This document shows positions 34,845-43,842 of a stretch of DNA of 64,000 bases, piece after piece. The notes beneath the pieces were generated by a model. It made no database searches and had not been told where the DNA came from. It worked only from the letters and a program-made list of their open reading frames with translations. How positions within the stretch are numbered: position 1 is the first letter of the stretch; every line of letters starts with the position of its first letter. The stretch is from a virus. Both the position numbers and the translations under genes were made by a program. The stretch lies in the IMG/VR virus record IMGVR_UViG_3300013111_000141, positions 32,761 to 96,760 of that record, one strand, 5' to 3'.

Positions 34845-36214
34845 AATACTATCTCCACATTTCCTATACGTTTATTAAAATTCTTAGTCGCAACATCATT
34901 ACTACTTGTTTCATTAGTTATAGTTGATTGTGCATTATCAGACACATCATATAACCTCATTTTAGATTTATCAATCCCAACAACAAACCGCTTGGTTACA
35001 TTGGGATCATTATATCTATTCTTTAATTGTTTCACCATAATCTGATTCATTTGTTCTAATTCATCATTAGACATTAACGCAAACATCAAATCAGCCGTAG
35101 CCGGTAATCCAAAACTCTCTGACGTATCTTCTAAACCAATATCAGAAGATACAAATCCTTGTCTATTAACTTGAGTAGCACTAAATATTGGAACGTTATG
35201 TTCTACCGCAAGACCACGCACTTCTTCTGCTATTGATTTAATTAAAGTGTACGAATTTACATTACTACCATTCTTCAATCTAGAAGAACTACATATATTC
35301 AAATAGTCTATAAAAATAACATCCGGTTTAAATGTATTCTTAATCCATAACTCATTTAACAAATGATTAAAATGACTAACCGACGCAGATGCAGTTGGAT
35401 ATTCTTTTATTATCAACCTACCCGTACTCTTTTTCTTAACACGGTCAATGCGTTTAGTATATACATCAAAACTAAGTTCCTTCAATTGATGTATTGGAAT
35501 GTCCAATAAATTAGTGTCAACACGTTCAGCAATTTTTTCTTCCGACATCTCCAATGTAATATATAATACATTATACCCACCCATCATATGAGAAGCAGCA
35601 AGATCACACATAAATAAAGATTTCCCAACACCAGTTCCTGCCATTGCAATATTTAAGGTCTTTCTTGGTACACCACCATTAGTTATCTTATTAAATTTAT
35701 CTAAATGAAATGGGATTTTTTCTTCCTTTTCATTATAAAAATCAAATCGTTTCTTATAATCATCTATGAAATCATGCCCAACATTATTATCAAATGAAAC
35801 TGCCAAAGCATCACTCAATATCTTTGGCAGTTGTCCTTTATCCTTTTCACCATCACCATCAATTATACTAATTGACTCCAAAACAGCATTGTATAAAGCT
35901 CGTTCTTGACACCAATCTTCCGTAGTATTAACTACATATTCCAAATCCTCTTTAATATATTCATCTAATACTTCAACAACACTAACCACATTACTATACA
36001 AATTATCGTTTATATTAACAGAATCTAAACTAATCCGTAAAGCATTTGTAGTTGGAACATTATTATAATGTTCAAAATAATTATCAATTATATCATATAA
36101 GGTTCTATATTTATCTTCACTAAAATAATCACTCTTAACATAAGGCAATACCTTTCTACAATATTCTTCATTATGTGTTAAGTTCTTCAGTATCATCAAT
36201 TCCGTTAGACTCAT
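34841..36214 (-). CDS. 41: Replicative DNA helicase (T4 gp41, DnaB family)
   Basis: Hexameric 5'-3' helicase that loads primase gp61. Walker A GTGVGKSLF, then the DnaB motif YITLEMSEEKIAER, Walker B DVIFIDYLNIC and Gln in FSATQVNRQG are visible. At 457 aa it matches T4 gp41 (475). ATG 36214 aligns with the T4 N-terminus; a second ATG at 36196 would shorten the overlap with the upstream gene. Confidence 0.95.
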   Translation of the reverse strand: MSLTELMILKNLTHNEEYCRKVLPYVKSDYFSEDKYRTLYDIIDNYFEHYNNVPTTNALRISLDSVNINDNLYSNVVSVVEVLDEYIKEDLEYVVNTTEDWCQERALYNAVLESISIIDGDGEKDKGQLPKILSDALAVSFDNNVGHDFIDDYKKRFDFYNEKEEKIPFHLDKFNKITNGGVPRKTLNIAMAGTGVGKSLFMCDLAASHMMGGYNVLYITLEMSEEKIAERVDTNLLDIPIHQLKELSFDVYTKRIDRVKKKSTGRLIIKEYPTASASVSHFNHLLNELWIKNTFKPDVIFIDYLNICSSSRLKNGSNVNSYTLIKSIAEEVRGLAVEHNVPIFSATQVNRQGFVSSDIGLEDTSESFGLPATADLMFALMSNDELEQMNQIMVKQLKNRYNDPNVTKRFVVGIDKSKMRLYDVSDNAQSTITNETSSNDVATKNFNKRIGNVEIVL

Positions 36215-36566
36215 CTACACTCTCATATTTATCAACATATTCATATAAAACAAAATTTAAAATCTTACCAACCAATACTTTAAATTCATCTGAACTATCT
36301 GCGGTTTTAACGCTAAAGTCATCATTACCAACCAAAGTATTATACCCATACTTGATTGTTAATTCATCACCACTTTCATCAATATTAACACCATCATATT
36401 TATATATAATGTCTTTAAACTCCCCCGTCTTAATTCTAATAGCATAATAATCCTCATGCTCAGACTCCACCACTTCATACATTTTCTTAAATTCCGATAC
36501 ACCATCTTCAGAAGTCATAAATGTAGCACAATCACTTAATTTCTTTAACTCATCTATATTATCCAT
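36171..36566 (-). CDS. Acidic hypothetical protein between uvsX and 41
   Basis: 131 residues, strongly acidic, with alternating beta segments (YYAIRIKTGEFKDIIYKYDGV). No family recognised. Its position between uvsX and the helicase, where T4 keeps gene 40 and accessory replication genes, suggests a replication role (inference). Confidence 0.55.
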   Translation of the reverse strand: MDNIDELKKLSDCATFMTSEDGVSEFKKMYEVVESEHEDYYAIRIKTGEFKDIIYKYDGVNIDESGDELTIKYGYNTLVGNDDFSVKTADSSDEFKVLVGKILNFVLYEYVDKYESVDESNGIDDTEELNT

Positions 36567-36575
36567 AATAATTCC

Positions 36576-37631
36576 CTACTTAATATTAAACAAATAATCA
36601 TCATCTGTCATAATCGTCTTATTACTTGATATACAATATCTGTTGCTTAAATAAGTTAAAAATTTCTCAGATTTCAGTATAGGTTTCCAAAATTCTATAT
36701 TATTAGTAGTAGACCCCCTAAACTTTTTATCTATAATCTCACCAGTTTCTAAATCAATAAGATTATACCAACCACCAGATCTCTTTATTATACCACAATC
36801 CACAGCCATGTCAAGTAACCCAGACCATCTATCTAATCCATCCTCAAAGGAAACATTTATAGGTATCTTCGACTTCTCTTTAACATACCTAGATTTCTCT
36901 ATATTAATTATAAAATTATAACCAGCCAAATCAGAACCAACCTTTTCTTGTTGTCTACCAACAATCCATATATTATCGGAAGAATAGTATGCACCCTTAC
37001 CACCAGACACCACTTGTTTTGAAAACATTTCCTGTGTGTCATACGTATGATTAATAACAATCATTGGAATGTCATTTAATGTAAGATGTGGTGTAACCAT
37101 CCTAAATAATGACTTGAATTGTTTTGCCCTTGTCATATCAGTAGCACTCTTCTCAGCATGAGCATCATCTACCTCTTTTTTCGATGCCAAATTACCAACA
37201 GAATCTATCATAATAAATATTCTATCATCACGACTAATTTCCTTCACTTGATTCATAATATCAAATTTAAGTTCCTCTAAATCTGTAACAGGAACATGTA
37301 ACACTCTACTAGTATCAATCTCAAATGTGTCAAAATATGATTGTGGTGTACCAAATTCACTGTCATAAAATATACATATAGACTCTTCATACTTATCCAT
37401 ATACGATTTCATACATAATAAACCGAATGCCGTCTTAAAATGTTTTGATGGTCCAGCAATCATAGTTAACCCAGAACTAAATCCACCAAAAGGACTTCCA
37501 GAAAAAGCAATATTAATAGCAGGAACTTTAGTAGTAACCACATCATTGCTATTCAAATAAATAGAATCTTGTAATACAGAAATTCTATCTTGTAAAGTAG
37601 AATTCTTCCTCATTCGTTCCATTAACCCCAT
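36576..37631 (-). CDS. uvsX: UvsX RecA-like recombinase
   Basis: ATP-dependent strand exchange protein for recombination-dependent replication. Walker A is GPSKHFKT (T4: GPSKSFKS). IFYDSEFGTPQSYF, the Walker B region FIMIDSVGNLASK and MIVINHTYDT are characteristic of UvsX. At 351 aa it is close to T4 UvsX (391). It is paired functionally with uvsY at 49.2 kb and uvsW at 47.7 kb. Confidence 0.95.
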   Translation of the reverse strand: MGLMERMRKNSTLQDRISVLQDSIYLNSNDVVTTKVPAINIAFSGSPFGGFSSGLTMIAGPSKHFKTAFGLLCMKSYMDKYEESICIFYDSEFGTPQSYFDTFEIDTSRVLHVPVTDLEELKFDIMNQVKEISRDDRIFIMIDSVGNLASKKEVDDAHAEKSATDMTRAKQFKSLFRMVTPHLTLNDIPMIVINHTYDTQEMFSKQVVSGGKGAYYSSDNIWIVGRQQEKVGSDLAGYNFIINIEKSRYVKEKSKIPINVSFEDGLDRWSGLLDMAVDCGIIKRSGGWYNLIDLETGEIIDKKFRGSTTNNIEFWKPILKSEKFLTYLSNRYCISSNKTIMTDDDYLFNIK

Positions 37632-37643
37632 ATACTTCTCTCC

Positions 37644-40196
37644 TTATAAAAAATCATCTAAAACATTCCTATGTTCAACATCCCAACCAATAGAGTCGGT
37701 TATTGTCTTAATTGGATCTAAAAACGCTTTAGTAAATTGAACATCATAATTAATATACTTATTCAATTTAAATTCTGGCGGTAACACATCCAACATAGAA
37801 ATAGTATTATTATTAATAGGATTCGGTACTATTAAATAACAAAACTTTATCTTATCTCCCGATTTAATCGTTTGATATTTACCATTCAACCCCAAATCAC
37901 CAAGTAGAAAATTATAAAATAAAGCACCCTTTACGTGTATTGGAGTACCTTTAGTATATACATCTCTACTACTATAATATTTGTTAATACCCTCATTAAT
38001 ACCGCGTGGAAATGATATATCCATTATATCCATTTTTTTAAATTCCGTCCTGAAATCATCAATAAAATCTATTAAATCATCATTATTTTTATTAATTATA
38101 ATTCCCAAAGACTCTTTAATTTTTTCTCTACATCGTTCTGGAGTAGAACTTCTAACTGCCTCTATACCCATCATCTTCAATTTAGGTGTAGAATATCTAA
38201 CACCCTCATCATCAAATACATTTAATATATATCGTTTCTTGGATGTCCATATACCAACATCTGCAATAACTTCACGTGACATAACCATCTTATTTTCATA
38301 ACAACCCATATAATTATATAAATCCAAATACGCAGATAACAACATCGGTTCAAACTTTTCTTTACATATCTTATCAAGAATATCAACAACCTTAGATTTA
38401 TCAGAAACCGGTAATCCCAATTTACTAACTAAAGGAGTAAAATTAACATATAATGAATCAGTATCAATAGCAACAACATAATCACCACCAGTTGTTCCTA
38501 CAATAGAATCAATATAATCATTCATATATTTCTCTGCCCACTTAATAGACAGTTGTCCAGATAAAGTAACAGCCTCCGCAATTCTCAAATCATAATATCT
38601 AAAATAAGGATTACCCATAGCACCATATAATGCATTCATCATAATCTTAATAGCTAATTGTTGATTATGTAATGATGATATATTATTATCTAAATCATTA
38701 CCAACTTCCACTTCACGTTTCTTCTTAAGTGTAATCATGTCAGATTTAATCACACGACGTTCAGAATACAACTTATCAATTACAGATGGTATCACACCAA
38801 CAACATCTGTTCTATAATGTGTTCCATTCGCCGCCATAGTTGTTTCTGTCGAATCATATTGTCTGTCAAACTCTTTCACACTCAAACACCCCTCAACATC
38901 AACACCACTAGTACTAGATGGTAATATTGTCTCAGGAGACATGTTATATTGTTGTAATAACATAGGATATAGACTGTTTAAATCAAATGACACAACCCAC
39001 TCATGTTTACCTAAAATCGGTGGTTTAACATATCCACCGGCAAATGTAGACTTAATATTTTCCTTTTTTGGTGGGGGAACCATATTACTACCACACAATA
39101 ATCTATATATATAAGTATCCCATATCAATGTAGTACCGAACACAGAATCATAATTAACACCAGCTTTATATGCCATCGTAAAACACAAAGACATCAACCG
39201 TAATTTATCATCCAACCTGTCAACAATTTCAACATCTTTTATATTATAATCAATATACAATTGAAAATCATTTAAATATAACTCATGCAAACTGGAATGT
39301 TCAGAATAATCTAATTTACGATCACCCAATTCAACATACGCAATATGATCTAATCTATATGACTCTCTATTTACATATGTAAACTTTTTATATAAATCTA
39401 TATAATCCACCTGTTCAACACCAACAATACTATAATATTGATGGTCCTTTCCCATCTTAACAGCACTATGGTTACGAACAATTTTCCATGGTGAAATCTT
39501 ACTAACATAATATTTACCAAGTACTTTTTCTACTCTATTAACAATATATGGAATATCAAAAAATTTAATATTCCACCCAGTTATTACATCTGGTCTATGT
39601 TTTGGTGATGACCAAAAATTTATAAAACGTTTTAAAAGATCATCCTCATCTAAACACCTAATATACTTAATATTTAAATGTTTATGTGGTGATTTATCAA
39701 CATCATAATCCCTATAACCGAAAACATAATAGATATTCTCATTATCTTTAACAGTTATTGCAGTTATAGGTTGGGCACTTATTTGTGGATCTGGGAAACC
39801 ATCACTAGATTCAACTTCAATATCAATATTAGATACATTAATAAACTTCTCATTATATTCTATATCATTTGGATATCTATTATAGATATATTGAGATATA
39901 TAATTAGACATACCATGAATAGAAACATCAGTATCATTATATCTAGAAATAAATTCAGTAGACTCTTTCATACTACTGAATTGCATTTCCTTTAAAGGTA
40001 CTCCTTGAATAGACAACCAATCTTTATTAGGATTGCCAAATTTGTAGTAATCTTCTGCATTAGAATTACACTCTAAATACATAGTGGGTTCAAACTTAGT
40101 TCTCTCTGATTTGAAATTCCCATCTCTATCATACCCATTATACAATATATCATTACCTGAACGAGCAACAGTAGTATAGAAAAAATCAACACTCAT
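37644..40196 (-). CDS. 43: DNA polymerase, family B (T4 gp43)
   Basis: The phage replicase. The 3'-5' exonuclease motifs begin with NIDIEVES and GWNIKFFDIPYI. Polymerase motif A is FDLNSLYPML, motif B is in IKIMMNALYGAMGNPYFRYYD and motif C is AIDTDSLYVNF. The C-terminus ends in a short clamp-binding-like tail (NVLDDFL). At 850 aa it is near the T4 size (898). It lies between regA/clamp genes and uvsX as in the T4 core. Confidence 0.97.
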   Translation of the reverse strand: MSVDFFYTTVARSGNDILYNGYDRDGNFKSERTKFEPTMYLECNSNAEDYYKFGNPNKDWLSIQGVPLKEMQFSSMKESTEFISRYNDTDVSIHGMSNYISQYIYNRYPNDIEYNEKFINVSNIDIEVESSDGFPDPQISAQPITAITVKDNENIYYVFGYRDYDVDKSPHKHLNIKYIRCLDEDDLLKRFINFWSSPKHRPDVITGWNIKFFDIPYIVNRVEKVLGKYYVSKISPWKIVRNHSAVKMGKDHQYYSIVGVEQVDYIDLYKKFTYVNRESYRLDHIAYVELGDRKLDYSEHSSLHELYLNDFQLYIDYNIKDVEIVDRLDDKLRLMSLCFTMAYKAGVNYDSVFGTTLIWDTYIYRLLCGSNMVPPPKKENIKSTFAGGYVKPPILGKHEWVVSFDLNSLYPMLLQQYNMSPETILPSSTSGVDVEGCLSVKEFDRQYDSTETTMAANGTHYRTDVVGVIPSVIDKLYSERRVIKSDMITLKKKREVEVGNDLDNNISSLHNQQLAIKIMMNALYGAMGNPYFRYYDLRIAEAVTLSGQLSIKWAEKYMNDYIDSIVGTTGGDYVVAIDTDSLYVNFTPLVSKLGLPVSDKSKVVDILDKICKEKFEPMLLSAYLDLYNYMGCYENKMVMSREVIADVGIWTSKKRYILNVFDDEGVRYSTPKLKMMGIEAVRSSTPERCREKIKESLGIIINKNNDDLIDFIDDFRTEFKKMDIMDISFPRGINEGINKYYSSRDVYTKGTPIHVKGALFYNFLLGDLGLNGKYQTIKSGDKIKFCYLIVPNPINNNTISMLDVLPPEFKLNKYINYDVQFTKAFLDPIKTITDSIGWDVEHRNVLDDFL

Positions 40197-40221
40197 AATA
40201 AAAAAAACTCCAAATTATAAA

Positions 40222-40557
40222 CTATATTTTAACAAATGCAGAACTACCAGATTTAATAGGTTTGTTCGAACTCGGTATTACTATACCAGCACCAAATATT
40301 TTATTATATTCATTCACCAAATCAACCACGGGATCAACAACAAATGCAACAAAATCAACACTCATATTAATACAATCTTTCGCATCAGTATATGGCATAA
40401 ACGGTGCCAACCCAATCCTAGCAGTGGCAGTAGTAGGGTCAGAATATGAAGTAGCTAATTGACAAACATTTTTTAATTCGTAAATACCATCTTCTAACTT
40501 AACCTCACCCATTAATTCCTCACCAGATATCAATCTGACCACTTTAATACTACTCAC
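40222..40557 (-). CDS. LSm-like small barrel protein A
   Basis: The pattern VVRLISGEELMGEVKLEDGIYELKN then IGLAPFMPY and VAFVVDPVVDLVNEYNKIFG looks like an Sm/Hfq-like strand arrangement followed by a helix. The protein at 47401-47718 has a similar opening. I place the start at GTG 40557, because the longer frame begins with TTG inside the upstream gene. Possible RNA-binding role, by fold resemblance only. Confidence 0.5.
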   Translation of the reverse strand: MSSIKVVRLISGEELMGEVKLEDGIYELKNVCQLATSYSDPTTATARIGLAPFMPYTDAKDCINMSVDFVAFVVDPVVDLVNEYNKIFGAGIVIPSSNKPIKSGSSAFVKI

Positions 40558-40804
40558 TTTTTGTTTCTTCGTCTTTTTGTGCAAAATGCACTAACAAACT
40601 TTTTAATTTATTTTCAGCATCACTCAATTTATGTAACCATGAATCCAACTCATCAGTGATAGACGGTTCACTGTTTGTTTGATAATCCGAAACAACCGGA
40701 TTATCAAACAAATTTTTAATATGTGCTATAGCATCATCTCTCTCATACTCATACTTACGTATCATAGTTCTCATAAACAAATTATTTACATAGTTATTAC
40801 TCAT
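40550..40804 (-). CDS. Hypothetical protein, 84 aa
   Basis: A helical, charged protein (AENKLKSLLVHFAQKDEE) with no recognised family. It lies in the tight replication cluster, overlapping the LSm-like gene by 8 nt. Confidence 0.5.
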   Translation of the reverse strand: MSNNYVNNLFMRTMIRKYEYERDDAIAHIKNLFDNPVVSDYQTNSEPSITDELDSWLHKLSDAENKLKSLLVHFAQKDEETKSE

Positions 40805-40825
40805 TACACTCTCCCATTAATTAAA

Positions 40826-41098
40826 TCAATCTTCCCAATCATAAGACTCACCTTCTTTAAGTCCATATTTTCTTGCCATTCTTCTGGCATGTTCTCCAAC
40901 ATAATTACCTTCTCCATATGTAGAAACAATCCATTTTCTTTCTTCTAATATTTCATCTCTCCGTATTGAACATACACGAACAATATCCAATAAGCAACGG
41001 CGTGCTCTTTTAGATGCAGAATAATTATTATTTAAAAATTTATCATTTTCTATCTTATACTCATCAACCAATCGTTGCAATTGTTCATGAGTCTCCAT
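40826..41098 (-). CDS. Small basic helical protein, histone-H1/Hc1-like
   Basis: 90 residues. The central stretch NNYSASKRARRCLLDIVRVCSIRRDEILEERK resembles the conserved part of Hc1-like proteins that cyanophages and relatives carry (SAAKRAR motif followed by an amphipathic helix). No Lys-rich repeats are present. It directly follows regA. The assignment is tentative. Confidence 0.45.
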   Translation of the reverse strand: METHEQLQRLVDEYKIENDKFLNNNYSASKRARRCLLDIVRVCSIRRDEILEERKWIVSTYGEGNYVGEHARRMARKYGLKEGESYDWED

Positions 41099-41099
41099 A

Positions 41100-41513
41100 T
41101 TATTTACGTTTCCCTATATTATATTTTGGAATCAACTCCCATTCTTCTTTTTCTTTGTATGGTATCACCTTTATCTGTGATATTGGTGCAATTTCAAACT
41201 CATCAGGTCTAACAACCGTAATCAATCCCCATTCATCAAGTAACTCAACAATCTTGTTTCTTCTAGCACGATCATTGTCAGAAAAATCTGACATTTTACC
41301 ATCTAATAAAAACAATTCCTTAAAATGTACAATATAATACTTATTCTTTTTGTGTAATATATGACACGATTGAAACAGTTTCTTCTCACGTTTAGAAGAA
41401 ACCCCAATACGTGTTAATGTTTCAATAACCCTAAGAAAATTATCCTCATCTTCTAATTCCACTTGAACCAATCTATCTACGACATCCATCATCTCCATAA
41501 ACTCCCATGTCAA
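41100..41513 (-). CDS. regA: RegA translational repressor
   Basis: Binds ribosome-binding regions of early mRNAs to repress translation. The match to T4 RegA runs from about residue 18 to the end: ETLTRIG, FQSCHILHKKNKYYIVHFKEL, WGLI, EWELIPKYNIGK. There is a short N-terminal extension (MTWEFMEMMDVVDRLV), so a later start is possible. It lies between 62 and polymerase 43, the same order as T4. Confidence 0.95.
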   Translation of the reverse strand: MTWEFMEMMDVVDRLVQVELEDEDNFLRVIETLTRIGVSSKREKKLFQSCHILHKKNKYYIVHFKELFLLDGKMSDFSDNDRARRNKIVELLDEWGLITVVRPDEFEIAPISQIKVIPYKEKEEWELIPKYNIGKRK

Positions 41514-41896
41514 TCACCCTTATACATAATATTTTTAATATCTTCAATTTGACACTCCGTTAAGATATCCATTACAACCTCAGTTTTTTTATTACTATAA
41601 TTATAATACTCCTTAACAAAGTCAAAATCCCTATGTTTTTTCTTCTTTGGCCAAGTCGCATATCGCTTACTCGGACGTATTATATTTAGTAAATAATCAA
41701 ACTGTAACTTATTATCTAAGTGATGTAACATATTCATTTCGTTTGAATATAAAATAGTATCCTTATACATAGAAAACACTTTACATATCATATATGGACT
41801 ATAATTAGTTGTCCAATTTTCATCATCAGAATCTAATAACTTCTCCTTCGTATATGATATAGAATTAACATAATCTTTAAAAAGGTCATAACTCAT
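41510..41896 (-). CDS. 62: Clamp loader small subunit (T4 gp62)
   Basis: Forms the clamp loader with gp44. YDLFKDYVNSI, SPYMICKVFSMYKDTI and HHLDNKLQFDYLLNIIRPSKRYATWPK are typical of gp62. The second ATG (41896) is preferred, as it lies just past the gp44 stop with a GAGTGG site. Its end overlaps regA by ATGA. Confidence 0.88.
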   Translation of the reverse strand: MSYDLFKDYVNSISYTKEKLLDSDDENWTTNYSPYMICKVFSMYKDTILYSNEMNMLHHLDNKLQFDYLLNIIRPSKRYATWPKKKKHRDFDFVKEYYNYSNKKTEVVMDILTECQIEDIKNIMYKGD

Positions 41897-41897
41897 A

Positions 41898-42827
41898 TCA
41901 TTTCCACTCACATTCAACCATTAATTCAGTCAAACACGCAACTAAATTAATCTCATCGTTTGCAACAAAATATGATTTATACTGATACTCACCAAGAATA
42001 ATAACAGCCTGTGGGATTGACCGACTCTCAACATACTGATATAACCCATCATATATCAGTCGGAATATAGTATTAACATCATTATCTAAATTAGACACCA
42101 CCCACTTTCTCATTTCACTAAACTTTTTATTTTTTAATGAAACACATAAGTCTTTAATATCAGTAACATCCGATAATATGCCAACATCAATTACACCATT
42201 ACTAGAATATGACTGTAATTCATTAATACACCTACGCCAATCTGGGAAATAATCAACTAATAATGATCTAACAACATCTGATTCATATGTAACACCTTCT
42301 TCCTTTAAGATATAACACAGACGATTATAAAATTTAGAAGCTAATTTAGACTTTTCTTTATTATCTATATTAAAGTCAACAACACTACACCTACTATGTA
42401 GTGGTTTTATTATCTTATTCTTAAAATTACATGTGAAAATAAACCTACAATTATGTGAAAATTCTTCAATAAATCCACGTAAAGCTGGTTGTGCCATATG
42501 AGATAAATAGTCAGCCTCATCAATAATAATAACTTTATCTTTTCCATCCAAAGATACTGATGATGCATATTGTCTCAAAGTAGTACGTATACCATCTATA
42601 CCATTATCTTCAGTACCATTAACAAAGAGATAATCATAATTCAATTCTTCACACAAAGCCTTTGCAACCGTAGTTTTACCAACACCCGGTCCACCAGATA
42701 ACAACAGATTAGGCATAACACCGTTTTCCACTATAGAACTAAAGGTTCTACCTATACCATCTGGTAATATACAGTCATTAATAGTTTTAGGTCTGTATTT
42801 TTCCACCCATAAAAAATTATCACTCAT
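41898..42827 (-). CDS. 44: Clamp loader large subunit (T4 gp44)
   Basis: AAA+ ATPase that opens the sliding clamp. KYRPKTINDCILP, Walker A SGGPGVGKTT, Walker B VIIIDEADYLS, sensor FIFTCNFKNKI and the SRC arginine finger (LHSRCSVVDF) are all present. The length, 309 aa, is near T4 gp44 (319). Confidence 0.95.
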   Translation of the reverse strand: MSDNFLWVEKYRPKTINDCILPDGIGRTFSSIVENGVMPNLLLSGGPGVGKTTVAKALCEELNYDYLFVNGTEDNGIDGIRTTLRQYASSVSLDGKDKVIIIDEADYLSHMAQPALRGFIEEFSHNCRFIFTCNFKNKIIKPLHSRCSVVDFNIDNKEKSKLASKFYNRLCYILKEEGVTYESDVVRSLLVDYFPDWRRCINELQSYSSNGVIDVGILSDVTDIKDLCVSLKNKKFSEMRKWVVSNLDNDVNTIFRLIYDGLYQYVESRSIPQAVIILGEYQYKSYFVANDEINLVACLTELMVECEWK

Positions 42828-42855
42828 AATAAAAACCCCATAATATATACATCAA

Positions 42856-43554
42856 TCAAACAGACTTATAATAAGAATCAGACTCCAATGACACCCAATA
42901 TTGAATAGATTCACTCTGATGTTTAAATGTTGCTAATTTACCACCAGAAACATCAATCTCATACGCACCATCATATAACTTAAGATTCTCAGACTTAAAA
43001 TATATCTTGAAATCATCATCAGATTTACCAACTGGTTCTCTAGCAATATCCGATAAATCACTCTTTTTATCTATTGCCACAAAATAAATAATGCCACTAT
43101 CCGTCATTAATGCATAATCTGGCAACGAATTAATGTAAGATACTTTCTTAATTCGTTGCAAACAATCATCAGACAAGACAACTGAAAAATCAATCTCTGG
43201 GAAATCCTTACTATTGTCGGGATTATGGTCAGAACCACCCATCTTAAATGTTTTTTTAGGATGAACAATTACAGTTTCATCCGAAGATCTAAACTCATAA
43301 GTTCTATCATCATTTGACATCATAATACAGTTTTCCATAAATTCCAAATTAGGATATATCTGTAAATTAGATAAAAATCTAGGCAAATCATATATGCCTA
43401 TCTTGTTAGGAAATACTTCATCAACATCAGCAGATACCAAAACATTTCTCATAATAGACATAGACGACAAACGGCTACCACTATTCAATAAAATTGATGG
43501 ATTTACTAATGCAAAATTTCTTAAAATTTGTTGTGTTTTCTCACTAATTATCAT
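42856..43554 (-). CDS. 45: Sliding clamp (T4 gp45)
   Basis: Trimeric processivity clamp, also the late-transcription coactivator. The length (232 aa) and position before 44/62 match T4. Segments such as LRNFALVNPSILL, IYDLPRFLSNLQ and the C-terminal YWVSLES are typical of gp45. The stretch of about 70 nt upstream of the next gene holds a strong promoter. Confidence 0.92.
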   Translation of the reverse strand: MIISEKTQQILRNFALVNPSILLNSGSRLSSMSIMRNVLVSADVDEVFPNKIGIYDLPRFLSNLQIYPNLEFMENCIMMSNDDRTYEFRSSDETVIVHPKKTFKMGGSDHNPDNSKDFPEIDFSVVLSDDCLQRIKKVSYINSLPDYALMTDSGIIYFVAIDKKSDLSDIAREPVGKSDDDFKIYFKSENLKLYDGAYEIDVSGGKLATFKHQSESIQYWVSLESDSYYKSV

Positions 43555-43775
43555 GTTGTACTCTCCTGTTCATCTTTATATTCCAATTCATATCTACTTT
43601 GGGTATCTTCCTCCACCATTCTTTCTGATAAGTTATCTGAAGAAAATCGTCTCATCCTATCGAATTTTCTTTTCATCCCCATCATCATCTTTTCAATATT
43701 ATATTTTTTCGTGATAAGTTTCGTTCTTCTTATCTTCTTCAATTGTTTCCGTTTCTGCATATTTGTCATAGACAT
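43551..43775 (-). CDS. Small basic protein upstream of gp45
   Basis: 74 residues with a very Lys/Arg-rich first half (QKRKQLKKIRRTKLITKKY) and an acidic tail. Occupies the place of T4 rpbA/45.2 but no clear similarity is seen. It is directly behind a consensus-like promoter and overlaps gene 45, so it is expressed with the clamp. Confidence 0.5.
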   Translation of the reverse strand: MSMTNMQKRKQLKKIRRTKLITKKYNIEKMMMGMKRKFDRMRRFSSDNLSERMVEEDTQSRYELEYKDEQESTT

Positions 43776-43810
43776 TACTTTATATCCTCAATTATCATTC
43801 AATCAATACA

Positions 43811-43839
43811 AGTATAACACATAATTACATAATTGTCAA
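43811..43839 (-). promoter_or_regulatory. Host-type promoter before the clamp/replication genes
   Basis: TTGACA (43839-43834), 17-nt spacer, TATACT (43816-43811), minus strand. It lies in the short gap between gene 46 and the basic protein gene. Confidence 0.85.
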
Positions 43840-43842
43840 GTA

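Noticed and set aside
40550-40584. TTG start extending the LSm-like protein by nine residues
   Set aside because: The extra sequence lies within the upstream gene and a GTG near that gene's stop fits the usual overlap pattern.
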